NCBI GenBank assembly: GCA_045653945.1
Contig: JAZOML010000003.1
Coordinates: 1 to 64,000 of the forward strand
From: SIG673 sp045653945
GTDB lineage: Bacteria; Bacillota; Clostridia; Oscillospirales; CAG-272
Length of the DNA stretch: 64,000 nucleotides
Direction: 5' to 3'
Position 1 is the first letter of the stretch, and every line of letters begins with the position of its first letter. The notes under the pieces were generated by a model. The model was given only the letters and a program-made list of their open reading frames with translations, did not search any database and was not told the DNA's origin. Position numbers and translations under genes: made by a program. Positions 42,414 through 51,384 of the stretch are shown here, piece by piece.

Positions 42414-43685
42414 ATGTTAGACATTAAGGTTATAAGAGATAATCCCGACGAGGTTAAGGCTCGTCTTGCAACAAGAAACAAGGATTATAGCGCGGATATA
42501 GATAAAATCCTTGCGCTCGACGAGGAACGCAGAGCGCTCATCAACGCCACCGAAACAATAAAGGCTAAGAAAAACGAGGTTTCCAAGCAAATCCCCGCTT
42601 TAAAAAAGGCTGGTCAGGACGTCGCTCCCATTTTTGAAGAGATGAAGAAGCTCTCCGACGAGATGAAAGACGACGAGGACAAGCTCGCGCAGGTTGACAA
42701 AGACCTTGAATTCCTGCTTTTATCCATTCCAAACCTCCCCAACGCAACAATTCCCGTAGGCAAGGACGACAGCGACAACGTTGAAATCCGTAAATACGGC
42801 GAACCGAGAAAATTCGAATTTGAGCCCAAGGCTCACTGGGAGCTTGGTCAACGCCTCGGAATACTCGACCCCGAAACCGCAGGCAAGGTAACCGGCACCC
42901 GTTTCCACTTCTACAAAGGACTTGGCGCACGTCTCGAAAGAGCAATCATTTCATTTTTCCTCGACACCCATACAACCGTAGGATACACCGAGGTTTTCCC
43001 ACCCTTTATGGTAAACAGAAACTCTATGCAGAGCACAGGACAGCTTCCTAAATTCGAAGAGGATGCTTTTAAGGTAGCAAATACTGACTACTTTTTAATT
43101 CCTACCGCCGAAGTTCCTGTAACTAATATGCACAAAAACGAGATTTTAAGCGCAAACGAGCTTCCAATTAAATATTGTGCATATTCCGCTTGTTTCAGAG
43201 CTGAGGCAGGAAGCGCAGGAAGAGATACCAGAGGTCTTATCCGTCAACACCAGTTCAACAAGGTAGAGCTTGTCAAATTTGCTCACCCCGACACCTCTTA
43301 TGACGAGCTCGAAAGCCTTACTCTTGATGCACAAAACGTACTCAAGCTCCTCGGACTTCCTCATAGAGTTGTATGTCTTTCCAGCGGCGATATAGGATTT
43401 AGCTCCGCTAAAACCTATGATATTGAGGTTTGGATGCCTTCTTACGGCAGATACGTAGAGATAAGCTCCTGCTCCAACTTCGAGGATTATCAAGCAAGAA
43501 GAGCTAATATCCGTTTTAAGGATGATCCCAAGGGCAAAGCCCGTTACGTACACACTCTTAACGGCTCCGGTGTTGCAGTCGGCAGAACTGTTGCAGCAAT
43601 TATGGAAAACTATCAGCGTGATGACGGTGGAATTGACATTCCTGAAGTTCTTCAAAAGTATATGGGAACTGACGTAATTAAATAA
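42414..43685 (+). CDS. serS: Seryl-tRNA synthetase
   Basis: 423 residues, class II. N-terminal coiled-coil arm (about 30-105) for tRNA-Ser, then motif 2 FRAEAGSAGRDTRGLIRQHQF near residue 260 and motif 3 LNGSGVAVGRTVAAIMENYQ near 385. No T-box precedes it, in contrast to the Trp and Tyr leaders in this window. Confidence 0.97.
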   Translation: MLDIKVIRDNPDEVKARLATRNKDYSADIDKILALDEERRALINATETIKAKKNEVSKQIPALKKAGQDVAPIFEEMKKLSDEMKDDEDKLAQVDKDLEFLLLSIPNLPNATIPVGKDDSDNVEIRKYGEPRKFEFEPKAHWELGQRLGILDPETAGKVTGTRFHFYKGLGARLERAIISFFLDTHTTVGYTEVFPPFMVNRNSMQSTGQLPKFEEDAFKVANTDYFLIPTAEVPVTNMHKNEILSANELPIKYCAYSACFRAEAGSAGRDTRGLIRQHQFNKVELVKFAHPDTSYDELESLTLDAQNVLKLLGLPHRVVCLSSGDIGFSSAKTYDIEVWMPSYGRYVEISSCSNFEDYQARRANIRFKDDPKGKARYVHTLNGSGVAVGRTVAAIMENYQRDDGGIDIPEVLQKYMGTDVIK

Positions 43686-43717
43686 AAACCGAAGGTTACA
43701 CCCCAAAAAAGACAGTT

Positions 43718-43753
43718 ATAGCGGCATTTTGACTAACAAAATGCCGCTATTTA
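43718..43753 (+). terminator. serS terminator
   Basis: Thirteen-base-pair stem (43718-43730 with 43738-43750) followed by TTT. Confidence 0.8.
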
Positions 43754-43768
43754 CAAAAACAAACACAT

Positions 43769-43784
43769 TGTTTCACGTGAAACA
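43769..43784. promoter_or_regulatory. parS site 5 (perfect)
   Basis: TGTTTCACGTGAAACA, 20 bases before the next gene. Confidence 0.95.
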
Positions 43785-43803
43785 AATCGCGAAAGGATAA
43801 CAA

Positions 43804-44544
43804 ATGAATTTAAGTGATATATTTTTAAGCGACGGCTCACTTTCACCCACCTTGATACTTTGGACCTTCTATTTAGCCGTCGTAATAGGCACCATTATCT
43901 ACTATCTAACCAATGCGCAAATCTGCAAGCTCGTATCGAAGCTGATAGAAATAGGAGCCGACAGCCCCGAAACAGCGGTATATCTAAAGGACACTGAAAT
44001 TAGCCTCGGATTTTTACTTCAACTTTCACTAAAATCCCCAATCAACTACAAAAATTTACTAGTGGCAATCACTTCCGAAGGCAAATTTTATGCCAATTCA
44101 TTTTACACCGATACGCCGCCCGCAATCAAAGAACTTAAAGCTATAACGCGCGTTAAAAGGTCAAAAGTCAAAGAAAAAGACAACACCCCCGATACTGAAA
44201 ACACAGAAGCACACCTCAAGGCAACCGACACTATCACAGCAGAGGAAACCGCAAATAATATCACAGAGGCTTTAAACACAAAAGAAAGCATTTCTAAGGC
44301 GCAGGAAAATACACCGAAAAACCAAGCAGTATATACCCAAAATACCCCTCAACGGGTGAAATTTAACCCACTTAACACAAAATACTACATTCCAAAGCAA
44401 GTGCACGACAGAGCAAAAAATCTATACAAAACACCAAAAATAAAATTAACATATCTTATTTTGGCTCTATTAGGATTCGCCGTCGTAACCTTCTTGGCAA
44501 CACTTGCGCTCGATACGTTTATAGAGATGTTTTCCTCTATCTGA
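43804..44544 (+). CDS. Hypothetical protein with terminal membrane helices
   Basis: 246 residues. An N-terminal membrane helix (about 17-36), a small folded region (about 40-105, LVSKLIEIGADSPETAVYL), a long polar, disordered stretch rich in Thr, Glu, Asn and Lys (about 115-195) and a second membrane helix near the C-terminus (about 216-238). I do not recognise it. A parS site lies in its leader and a terminator follows, so it may be a local origin-region gene of this lineage. Confidence 0.7.
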   Translation: MNLSDIFLSDGSLSPTLILWTFYLAVVIGTIIYYLTNAQICKLVSKLIEIGADSPETAVYLKDTEISLGFLLQLSLKSPINYKNLLVAITSEGKFYANSFYTDTPPAIKELKAITRVKRSKVKEKDNTPDTENTEAHLKATDTITAEETANNITEALNTKESISKAQENTPKNQAVYTQNTPQRVKFNPLNTKYYIPKQVHDRAKNLYKTPKIKLTYLILALLGFAVVTFLATLALDTFIEMFSSI

Positions 44545-44557
44545 AACTAAACATAAA

Positions 44558-44587
44558 AAATCCACCGAGTTTTCGGTGGATTTTTTA
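44558..44587. terminator. Bidirectional terminator between the membrane protein and pduL
   Basis: AATCCACCG/CGGTGGATT stem with T run on both strands, between convergent genes. Confidence 0.9.
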
Positions 44588-44616
44588 TGTAGCAATTTTT
44601 GTCTAGTTTTAAGCTA

Positions 44617-45186
44617 TCACTTTACAAGCTCGCCGTAGCACTTGCCAAATCCGCAAACCGCATTGGATTCATCGGTATCAATATGCATTGCAAGAGCGAA
44701 CTTAGGGCTTACTCTGACAACAACGTCGCCAAGAAGCGCAGTTCTGCCACTTTCAACCTTAACACTGACAACCTGACCGTTTTCAACGCCATAATTTGCC
44801 GCATCCTCAGGAGTCATATGAATATGACGCTTAGCAATGATAACACCGTTTACGGTTTCAACCTCGCCACAAGGACCAACGAGCTTAATTCCGGGTGTAC
44901 CCTCAAGGTCGCCGCTCTCGCGAAGAGGAGCATCAACACCAAGAGTTCTGGCGTCAGTATAGGATACCTCAACCTGTGTTGCAGGACGAACAGGTCCGAG
45001 AATAATAACGTTTGCTATTTCTTTCTTAGGTCCAACAATCTTAACTCTCTCCTCACAGGCGAACTGACCGGGCTGGCTGAGGTCCTTTTTATGTGTAAGA
45101 GTTGCGCCTGCTCCAAAGAGAGTTTCAAGGTCTGCCTGGCTTAAATGTACGTGTCTTGCTGAAGTTTCAACTAAAATCTTTTCCAT
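44617..45186 (-). CDS. pduL: Phosphate propanoyltransferase/acetyltransferase PduL
   Basis: Interconverts acyl-CoA and acyl-phosphate for ATP formation or acetate metabolism. 189 residues with both zinc-binding motifs, SARHVHLS near residue 9 and AKRHIHMT near 118. No encapsulation peptide or microcompartment genes are near, so it is likely the cytosolic, Pta-replacing form found in many fermenting Clostridia. Start follows AAAGGAAACAAAAAAT. Confidence 0.93.
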   Translation of the reverse strand: MEKILVETSARHVHLSQADLETLFGAGATLTHKKDLSQPGQFACEERVKIVGPKKEIANVIILGPVRPATQVEVSYTDARTLGVDAPLRESGDLEGTPGIKLVGPCGEVETVNGVIIAKRHIHMTPEDAANYGVENGQVVSVKVESGRTALLGDVVVRVSPKFALAMHIDTDESNAVCGFGKCYGELVK

Positions 45187-45224
45187 ATTTTTTGTTTCCT
45201 TTCGGTATAATTCATTACTAAATC

Positions 45225-45253
45225 ATTATACTATATTTGACTAAAAAAGTAAA
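45225..45253 (-). promoter_or_regulatory. Promoter of pduL
   Basis: TTTACT (45253-45248), 17-base spacer, TATAAT (45230-45225) on the minus strand. Confidence 0.75.
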
Positions 45254-45317
45254 GAGGTTTTGGCATTTTTTTGCCGAAATTTTTGAAAAATCAAAGAATA
45301 CGTCAAAGGAGATTAGT

Positions 45318-46571
45318 ATGAAAAACGACAAAAAAAGCTCCACAAAGGAGAGCAAATCAACACTTATTCCCAAAAGCAGGATAAAAAGCGAGGACCTTCC
45401 TTTTAATAGAGAACTGGCAATAGAGCATCAAGTTCACGGAAATAAAATGACGCACGACGAAGTGGTCGGTGGCGGTCATACAATCGACGTTTTACAGGGG
45501 CAGGGAAGTCAGTTTTCGGATTTTGTATTCGGAAAAAGCGGCTCGCAACCACCCTGCAGTAACAAAGAGAAGCCCGAAAACGGACATGCAACGCCCAATT
45601 ATGAGGGTACTGTCGGCGGCGCGGACAAGGTTGGCACAACGCCCAATTACGAGGGCACTGTCGGCGGTGCGGACAAGGTTGGCGCAACGCCAAATTACGA
45701 GGGTACCGTTGGCAAAAAGAGCAGCGACGCAGATAAAAAAAGCAATTCATACGCAATCAAAAGGGAACACGCAGAGCCTCTACGCGACAATTTCGGACAA
45801 GTACCGCCGGCTGTTAACAGTGTTTACGGAAACACGGATATAAGCAGGCGCACCTACGGAGATTTTAGCGAAAGCAATTTAAAAAACAGCACCGCTACCG
45901 ACAACAAAGGCGGCAACAAGGATGAAAAAAACAGCGAAAGCACAGAAAAAAACAAGAAAAAAGACCGCGCAGTAACGGTAAAAAGCAACAAAAAGCTTAT
46001 AAAAACCATTGTGATAGCAGGGCAAATCGAGGGACACACTCAGTTACCGCAGGAGCAAAAGGCAACGAAGTATGAGGAGCTTATCCCACAGCTGATTGAG
46101 ATAGAGGAAACCGACGAAATCGGCGGACTTTTACTGATTTTGAACACCGTCGGCGGCGACGTCGAAGCAGGTCTTGCCCTATCCGAGCTTATCGCAGGAA
46201 TGAAAAAGCCAACCGCTTCCCTTGTGCTCGGCGGTGGGCATTCGATAGGAGTGCCACTCGCAGTTTCGACAAAGCGTTCATTTATTGTACCAAGCGCAAC
46301 TATGACGTTACACCCCGTCCGTGTTACGGGTATGGTTCTCAGCGCTCCGCAAACCTACGTTTATCTTAACAATATGCAGGAGCGCATAATAAATTTCGTT
46401 TGTTCGCACAGCAGCATAAAGCGGGAGCGTTTCAGTGCCCTTATGCTCGCAAGAGAGGAAATGTCAACAGATCTCGGTTCGGTTCTCGACGGCAAAAAGG
46501 CGGTAGATGAGGGGCTTATAGATACGTTGGGAACACTCAGCGATGCAATGGAGTATCTATCCTCTTTCTAA
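45318..46571 (+). CDS. tepA: ClpP-family serine protease TepA-like
   Basis: 417 residues. The C-terminal ~215 residues are a ClpP/TepA fold with nucleophile Ser in GGGHSIGVPLA (about 316) and catalytic His in TLHPVRVTG (about 338). The N-terminal ~200 residues are disordered and include a 16-residue tandem repeat. Bacillus tepA lies immediately upstream of spoIIIE (with tiny ylzJ between); here a TIR-FtsK motor gene lies at 55488 with the TIR-LRR genes between, which may reflect insertion into an old tepA-ftsK pair. ATG 45318 has AAAGGAGATTAGT; an ATG at 45237 lacks a site. Confidence 0.88.
   Translation: MKNDKKSSTKESKSTLIPKSRIKSEDLPFNRELAIEHQVHGNKMTHDEVVGGGHTIDVLQGQGSQFSDFVFGKSGSQPPCSNKEKPENGHATPNYEGTVGGADKVGTTPNYEGTVGGADKVGATPNYEGTVGKKSSDADKKSNSYAIKREHAEPLRDNFGQVPPAVNSVYGNTDISRRTYGDFSESNLKNSTATDNKGGNKDEKNSESTEKNKKKDRAVTVKSNKKLIKTIVIAGQIEGHTQLPQEQKATKYEELIPQLIEIEETDEIGGLLLILNTVGGDVEAGLALSELIAGMKKPTASLVLGGGHSIGVPLAVSTKRSFIVPSATMTLHPVRVTGMVLSAPQTYVYLNNMQERIINFVCSHSSIKRERFSALMLAREEMSTDLGSVLDGKKAVDEGLIDTLGTLSDAMEYLSSF
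45591..45713 (+). repeat. In-frame 48-base tandem repeat within tepA
   Basis: Units start at 45591, 45639 and 45687 (last one partial). Each encodes a 16-residue PNYEGTVGGADKVG-type segment in the disordered N-terminal part. The near identity of units suggests recent slippage. Confidence 0.9.
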
Positions 46572-46705
46572 CCGTACTTTTCTTGTAAGAAAAGTACGGT
46601 TAGCACCAGCAAGCGAATAATTGATATAGTGTAAATTTAAACTGTATATCACGGCGGCGTAGTAAGAGAAGTTCTTTTGCCTACTTTTCTTACAAGAAAA
46701 GTACG
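46572..46705. repeat. Dispersed repeat between tepA and the TIR-LRR operon
   Basis: Hairpin CTTTTCTTGTAAGAAAAG at about 46579-46596 and its inverted counterpart at about 46684-46701 (preceded by GAAGTTCTTTTGCC), giving matched terminal inverted repeats around about 130 bases. Confidence 0.8.
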
Positions 46706-46724
46706 GTGGAATATAAAACCGAAA

Positions 46725-46752
46725 AAGCAAGGTTTAAAACCTTGCTTTTTTA
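46725..46752. terminator. Terminator before the TIR-LRR operon
   Basis: AAGCAAGG/CCTTGCTT stem with T run, isolating the operon from tepA. Confidence 0.9.
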
Positions 46753-46754
46753 CC

Positions 46755-46783
46755 TTTACAAATGCAAATATTTATGATATAAT
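46755..46783 (+). promoter_or_regulatory. Promoter of the TIR-LRR operon
   Basis: TTTACA (46755-46760), 17-base spacer, TATAAT (46778-46783). It is the only clear promoter I see before the eight genes. Confidence 0.85.
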
Positions 46784-46805
46784 AATAAATAATAAATATC
46801 AAAAT

Positions 46806-46864
46806 GTGTAATATATGTTTAAATTCACCGAGTTTAAGATAGAATTCGGATTTAGGTATTACAC
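46806..46864 (+). promoter_or_regulatory. Leader hairpin of the TIR-LRR operon
   Basis: GTGTAATA (46806-46813) pairs exactly with TATTACAC (46857-46864) and encloses about 43 bases. It ends ten bases before the AAAAAGGAG site of the first gene; it may be a regulatory leader or an operator. Confidence 0.45.
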
Positions 46865-46883
46865 TTAAAAAGGAGTAAGCTTT

Positions 46884-47936
46884 ATGTCAACGCCCACACC
46901 GTATAGCGGTAGCGAGCCTTTTATATTTCTGAGCTTTTCGGAAAAGGACAGCACTGCCGTATTGCGATTAATCTCAAAAATGCAAGTCGACGGCTACCGC
47001 ATCTGGTACGATGACGGCACAAGCCTCGAAGAGAATTATTCTAAAACCGTTGCAGACAAAATAAGCAGCTGCGAGTTTTTCATCGCAATCTTTACTTCAA
47101 GCTTTATTTCCACAGATGCCTGCATTTCTCAGCTTGATATGGCACAGAAGGAAAGAAAAAGCGGCACCGCAATATTCTTAGAGGAGCTCACCCTCTCGCT
47201 GGGTATGAGATTTCGTCTTTTGCAGTTCGACGGCTTTCATAAGTACGCATATACAAACGAAAACGACTTTTGGGACGAGCTATACGAAAGCGATAATTTC
47301 GGATTGTTTAATTTATCCGATGCGCCCAAAAGACCTACCCCCGAAACCTCAAGTCCCAACAAAGATTTTTTAATAGAGAACGGAGTGCTTTCGGCTTATT
47401 CGGGCGATGACGAATACGTCGTCATACCGGAGGGCGTACATAAAATAGACCGTATGGCTTTTGCGTTCAACAATAGCATAAAGACCGTCTTTGTACCAAG
47501 CTCAATAACGTTTATTGACGAAATGGCGTTTTATCAATGCACAAGCCTTGTTGAGGTTTTCCTGCCCGACACTATAAACCATATCGGCGAAAAAGCCTTT
47601 GCGGGCTGCACGTCCTTTGCTCGTTTTTTCGCTCCCGAGAAAGTTAAAAAAATACTGCCCGGCACTTTTTGGGGCTGCACCGCGCTTGTAAGGGTAATTA
47701 TTAGCAACAGTGTTACAGAGATAGGCGCCCAAGCATTCAAGCTTTGCGAAAATCTTAACGAGGTAGTTATCGGTAGCGGACTCACAAGTCTTGCCGCCGA
47801 CGCCTTTGACGACTGCAAACGTCCGCTTACCATACGTTACAAGGGTACGCGGGAAGCGTGGTATAAAATCATAGAAGCTCTCGGCTGGAAAAAGGGCGAG
47901 GGAAAATATATAGTTCACTATAACCAAAAGGGCTAA
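46884..47936 (+). CDS. TIR-LRR fusion protein 1 (TIR + BspA-type LRR)
   Basis: 350 residues: TIR domain 8-140 (EPFIFLSFSEKDSTAV, DGYRIWYDDGTS), a linker, then about five to six BspA/LRR_5 repeats (165-320) and the GWKKGEGKYIVHYNQ end cap. The residue aligned with the NADase Glu is Asp 58, and the usual Trp 52 is Tyr, so NADase activity may be lost. No signal peptide, so LRRs face the cytoplasm, unlike secreted BspA proteins. It opens an eight-gene operon (spacings 3-83 bases). ATG follows AAAAAGGAGTAAGCTTT. Confidence 0.88.
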   Translation: MSTPTPYSGSEPFIFLSFSEKDSTAVLRLISKMQVDGYRIWYDDGTSLEENYSKTVADKISSCEFFIAIFTSSFISTDACISQLDMAQKERKSGTAIFLEELTLSLGMRFRLLQFDGFHKYAYTNENDFWDELYESDNFGLFNLSDAPKRPTPETSSPNKDFLIENGVLSAYSGDDEYVVIPEGVHKIDRMAFAFNNSIKTVFVPSSITFIDEMAFYQCTSLVEVFLPDTINHIGEKAFAGCTSFARFFAPEKVKKILPGTFWGCTALVRVIISNSVTEIGAQAFKLCENLNEVVIGSGLTSLAADAFDDCKRPLTIRYKGTREAWYKIIEALGWKKGEGKYIVHYNQKG

Positions 47937-47941
47937 AAATT

Positions 47942-48850
47942 ATGGACAAGATGAATGATTTTGTAATAGAAGACGGAATGCTGACCGAATACATAGGAGA
48001 TGGCGGGCGTGTCATTATACCCGACGGTGTCAGAAGTATAGGCGACGAGGCGTTTGCCGCTTGCGAGCCTATTACGGAAATTTTAATACCAAACACCGTT
48101 GTTTCAATAGGAAATAAGGCGTTTGAGGGCTGCGAGGGTATTACCAAAATAACTCTGCCCGACAATCTTAAATTTATCGGCAAATTTGCATTTGTCGGAT
48201 GCACCTCTCTTGAAGAAATTAACATTTCGGAAAGCAACTCCGCCTATAAATCGCTTTTCGGAGTGCTCTATTCAAAGGACGGAAGAACACTTATTTGCCA
48301 CCCCGCAGCAAAAAAGGGCGGAACGTTCTTTGTGCCCCATAACGTACAGCGCATAGACCTCGGCGCATTTTGGAAATGCAAAAGCCTTGAATGTATTATG
48401 CTACCGTTCGGCTTAAAGGAAATTTGCTATGGCGCATTTAACGAGTGCGTATCGCTTTCCGTTATTTCAATACCAAGCACCGTAACGACGCTTGGCGGAC
48501 TTGCCTTCGGCTCCTGCAAGGCGCTGACCTCGATAACCCTGCCAAAGAGCATAGTTGAAATATCAAACTTCACCTTTTCGTACTGTACCGGACTTAAAAG
48601 CTTCAAGGTACATAACGGAATAAAGAAAATCGGCAACTATGCGTTTTTTAACTGCAAAAATCTTACCGAGATATATATTGGCAGCTCCGTCAATTCACTA
48701 GGCGAAAGCGCACTTTCCTATTGCAACAGTCCGCTTACCGTAAAATACGCAGGCTCAAAGCCGACCTTTTATAAGCTCATTGAAAAGCAGGGCTGGAAAA
48801 AGGGCGAGGGTAAATACATAGTATATTACAACCAGGAAGAGCCTACATAA
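47942..48850 (+). CDS. BspA-type LRR protein, no TIR
   Basis: 302 residues, about eight to nine LRR_5 repeats of 23 residues (e.g. IGDEAFAACEPITEILIPNT, IGNKAFEGCEGITKITLPD), interrupted by one SxYKSxxGVLYSKDGRTLICHP insertion typical of BspA repeats, and the same GWKKGEGKYIVYYN end cap as fusion 1. Each repeat has a Cys, which suits a reducing cytoplasm; no secretion signal. Five bases from the preceding gene; likely sensor or binding subunit without effector domain. Confidence 0.85.
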   Translation: MDKMNDFVIEDGMLTEYIGDGGRVIIPDGVRSIGDEAFAACEPITEILIPNTVVSIGNKAFEGCEGITKITLPDNLKFIGKFAFVGCTSLEEINISESNSAYKSLFGVLYSKDGRTLICHPAAKKGGTFFVPHNVQRIDLGAFWKCKSLECIMLPFGLKEICYGAFNECVSLSVISIPSTVTTLGGLAFGSCKALTSITLPKSIVEISNFTFSYCTGLKSFKVHNGIKKIGNYAFFNCKNLTEIYIGSSVNSLGESALSYCNSPLTVKYAGSKPTFYKLIEKQGWKKGEGKYIVYYNQEEPT

Positions 48851-48870
48851 AAGAAAGCGAAATACCGAAA

Positions 48871-49665
48871 ATGAACGAGCTACACGATTTTAATTTCGAG
48901 GACGAGGCGATTTGCGGATACACCGGCAAGTCAAACGACGTCGTTATCCCCGACGGAATAGAGCATATAAGACACACGGCGTTCAGCCATTACGAAAGAC
49001 TGACCTCTCTTACTGTTCCAAGCAGCGTCAAAAAAATAGGCGATCTTGCATTTTCGGGCTGTCGAGGACTTAAAAAAATAACCTTAAGCGAGGGACTTGA
49101 GGAAATCGGCTACGGCGCCTTCCGTGAGTGTACAGAGATAACGGAAATCGTTATACCGAGCACAGTAAAGAAAATAGGGCGCGAAGCGTTTGCCGCTTGT
49201 TATAGCCTGACCTCTATCACACTTCCCCCCGACCTTACCGAGCTTAAAGAGGGTGCGTTTTCGGGCTGCCATAGCCTGCCCGCCATTGACCTGCCGAAGG
49301 GAAGTACCAAAATAGGCGCAAGTACATTTGCCTCTTGCAAGGCACTGAGCGAGCTGAAAATACCCGACGGTGTTACCGAAATAGAGGAACGAGCCTTTTG
49401 CAACTGTCCGGGACTTACTGTATTTGAAATTCCCGATGGCGTTGTAAAGCTCGGCAAAAGAGCATTTTGGAAATGCGAAAATCTACATACGCTAATCATC
49501 GGACGGGGACTTAAGAGCATCGGGCAGGGCGCATTTGAGGATTGCCCCTCACTCAAGGTAATAAAATACGCATCCTCAAAGCGAGATTTTGAAAAAATCA
49601 AAAAGCCAACCACGTGGAAAGATGACCTCAAAGGCTACCAAGTAGATTTTAACTGTAAGAACTGA
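48871..49665 (+). CDS. BspA-type LRR protein, no TIR
   Basis: 264 residues, about nine LRR_5 repeats starting NFEDEAICGYTGKSNDVVIP, with IKKIGREAFAACYSLTSITLP-like units, and an end cap (FEKIKKPTTWKDDLKGYQVDF) of a different sequence. No insertion, signal peptide or membrane segment. The ribosome binding site is weak, so it may rely on coupling to the gene 20 bases upstream. Confidence 0.85.
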   Translation: MNELHDFNFEDEAICGYTGKSNDVVIPDGIEHIRHTAFSHYERLTSLTVPSSVKKIGDLAFSGCRGLKKITLSEGLEEIGYGAFRECTEITEIVIPSTVKKIGREAFAACYSLTSITLPPDLTELKEGAFSGCHSLPAIDLPKGSTKIGASTFASCKALSELKIPDGVTEIEERAFCNCPGLTVFEIPDGVVKLGKRAFWKCENLHTLIIGRGLKSIGQGAFEDCPSLKVIKYASSKRDFEKIKKPTTWKDDLKGYQVDFNCKN

Positions 49666-49681
49666 ATAAAAGGAGCGTTTC

Positions 49682-49741
49682 GTGTATTTTACACACCTTA
49701 TACGGATAAGAGTCATCCGCACAACCGCAACTAAAAAGTGA
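49682..49741 (+). CDS. Possible 19-residue leader-type ORF in the operon
   Basis: GTG start six bases after a perfect AAAGGAG, encoding a 19-residue peptide (MYFTHLIRIRVIRTTATKK) that stops eight bases before the next gene's ATG. It may be a coupling peptide or the relic of a lost gene; the site is stronger than the next gene's own. Confidence 0.3.
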   Translation: MYFTHLIRIRVIRTTATKK

Positions 49742-49748
49742 GATAAAA

Positions 49749-51371
49749 ATGATAAATTTAAAAGACTTCGTAATCGAAGGGGACACCCTCGTATCATACA
49801 AAGGCAGAGAAAAAAACCTTAAAATCCCTTTTCTTGTAACTAAAATAGCGGAAAAGGCGTTTTTCGGCAACGACTTTATCAAAACCCTTGCCCTGCCAAT
49901 AAGCGTTACAAGTATTGCGCCTCGTGCGTTTTTCGGCTGCACGTCGCTTGAGAGCATATACCTACCACCCTCACTTGAGAAAATAGGCGACGAGGCGTTT
50001 AAAAAATGCTCCTCGCTTAAATACGTGCTTTTCGGCGGCAACGAGAATGAGTGGGAAAGGGTGGAAAAGGGTAACCTTTGGTGCACCCCAACGGGCGAAT
50101 TTTGTATGAAATTCAACTGTCCTTCGAGTATACAAAACAACCCAAAGGACTTTATAATTGAGGACACCACGCTCAACACCTACACAGGCACCGACGCACA
50201 CGTAATAGTCCCCGACGGCATAACGGTTATCGGAGATTGGGCGTTTGATGAATCGCATAACCTACAAACAGTTTACCTTCCTGCAAGCATTACGGAAATA
50301 GGAATATACGCCTTTGCACACTGCCCCGACTTTGCCGTAATTTATTTTGGCGGCAGCAACGAGCAGTGGGAGAATATAATTACGGGGATATTTTGGGATT
50401 TCGGCGTAGAGGATTACACCGTAGTTTGCGACTGTAAGCCGAATACTGCCGAGGACTTCGTCATCGAGAACGGAGAGCTGCTCAAATACGTAGGCGACAG
50501 TCGGGCAGTCAGCATCCCCTACGGCGTAAATAAGGTCGCCGACGGTGCGTTTGCGGAATCAGACTTTGTTACGTCGCTTATCTTCCCCGACACCGTCGAT
50601 ACAATAACGGCAGGCTCACTTGAAGGACTCCGTAACCTCAGAGTCGTTCAAACGGGCGACGGCGTTACCGAAATACTTCCGAATACCTTTTCTATGTACC
50701 CCGAAATTGAGGCGGCTATCCTCGGTAAAAGCGTACACACCGTTGAAAGCTTTGCGTTTTGGTGCTGCACAAAGCTAAAAAAGGTCATCTTTTCCGAGGG
50801 TGTTTACCACCTTCACAACGGAGCATTTTCAGGTTGCACAGCGCTTAAATGGGTAACGCTTCCGAGCACCCTTGAGGAAATAGGCGACCAAGCATTTTTC
50901 GGTTGTACTGCGCTTGAACGGGTAGACTTTGACTGCGGAGTCAGACGTATCGGCTGGAGCGCCTTTGACGGCTGCACCTCGCTTAAATGGATAGACCTGC
51001 CCGAAACGCTCAACCAAATCGGTTGGCACGCATTCAGCGGATGCACCTCTCTTGAAAAGGTAATACTTCACGACAGACTTTACATAATCGGACGAGGCGC
51101 ATTTGAAGAGTGCGCACTGACGGAAATAGATATTCCCGAAAAAACGCATACGATAGGAGATAAAGCGTTTTTCGGATGCCGAAAGCTTAAAACCGTAAAT
51201 ATCGGCAGTGATTTGCACACCCTCGGCAAGCACGCATTTGAGGGCTGCGACCACCCCGTTAACATAACCTTTAACGGCACCCGCTTCAGATGGAGCTGTA
51301 TAATCCGCGAGCTTGACTGGAAAAAGGGCGAGGGAAAATACATCCTGCGCTACCTGAAAAAAGAAGACTAA
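49749..51371 (+). CDS. Long BspA-type LRR protein, no TIR
   Basis: 540 residues, three LRR blocks each opened by a DFxIE..L..Y.G lead-in (residues about 5, 139 and 237) and separated by caps GNENEWERVEKGNLW and GSNEQWENIITGIFW, then about nine repeats (GAFSGCTALKWVTLPSTLEE) and the DWKKGEGKYILRYL cap. The three lead-ins suggest fusion of once separate LRR genes. No TIR, signal or membrane part. Confidence 0.85.
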   Translation: MINLKDFVIEGDTLVSYKGREKNLKIPFLVTKIAEKAFFGNDFIKTLALPISVTSIAPRAFFGCTSLESIYLPPSLEKIGDEAFKKCSSLKYVLFGGNENEWERVEKGNLWCTPTGEFCMKFNCPSSIQNNPKDFIIEDTTLNTYTGTDAHVIVPDGITVIGDWAFDESHNLQTVYLPASITEIGIYAFAHCPDFAVIYFGGSNEQWENIITGIFWDFGVEDYTVVCDCKPNTAEDFVIENGELLKYVGDSRAVSIPYGVNKVADGAFAESDFVTSLIFPDTVDTITAGSLEGLRNLRVVQTGDGVTEILPNTFSMYPEIEAAILGKSVHTVESFAFWCCTKLKKVIFSEGVYHLHNGAFSGCTALKWVTLPSTLEEIGDQAFFGCTALERVDFDCGVRRIGWSAFDGCTSLKWIDLPETLNQIGWHAFSGCTSLEKVILHDRLYIIGRGAFEECALTEIDIPEKTHTIGDKAFFGCRKLKTVNIGSDLHTLGKHAFEGCDHPVNITFNGTRFRWSCIIRELDWKKGEGKYILRYLKKED

Positions 51372-51384
51372 AGGAGATTTGAAT

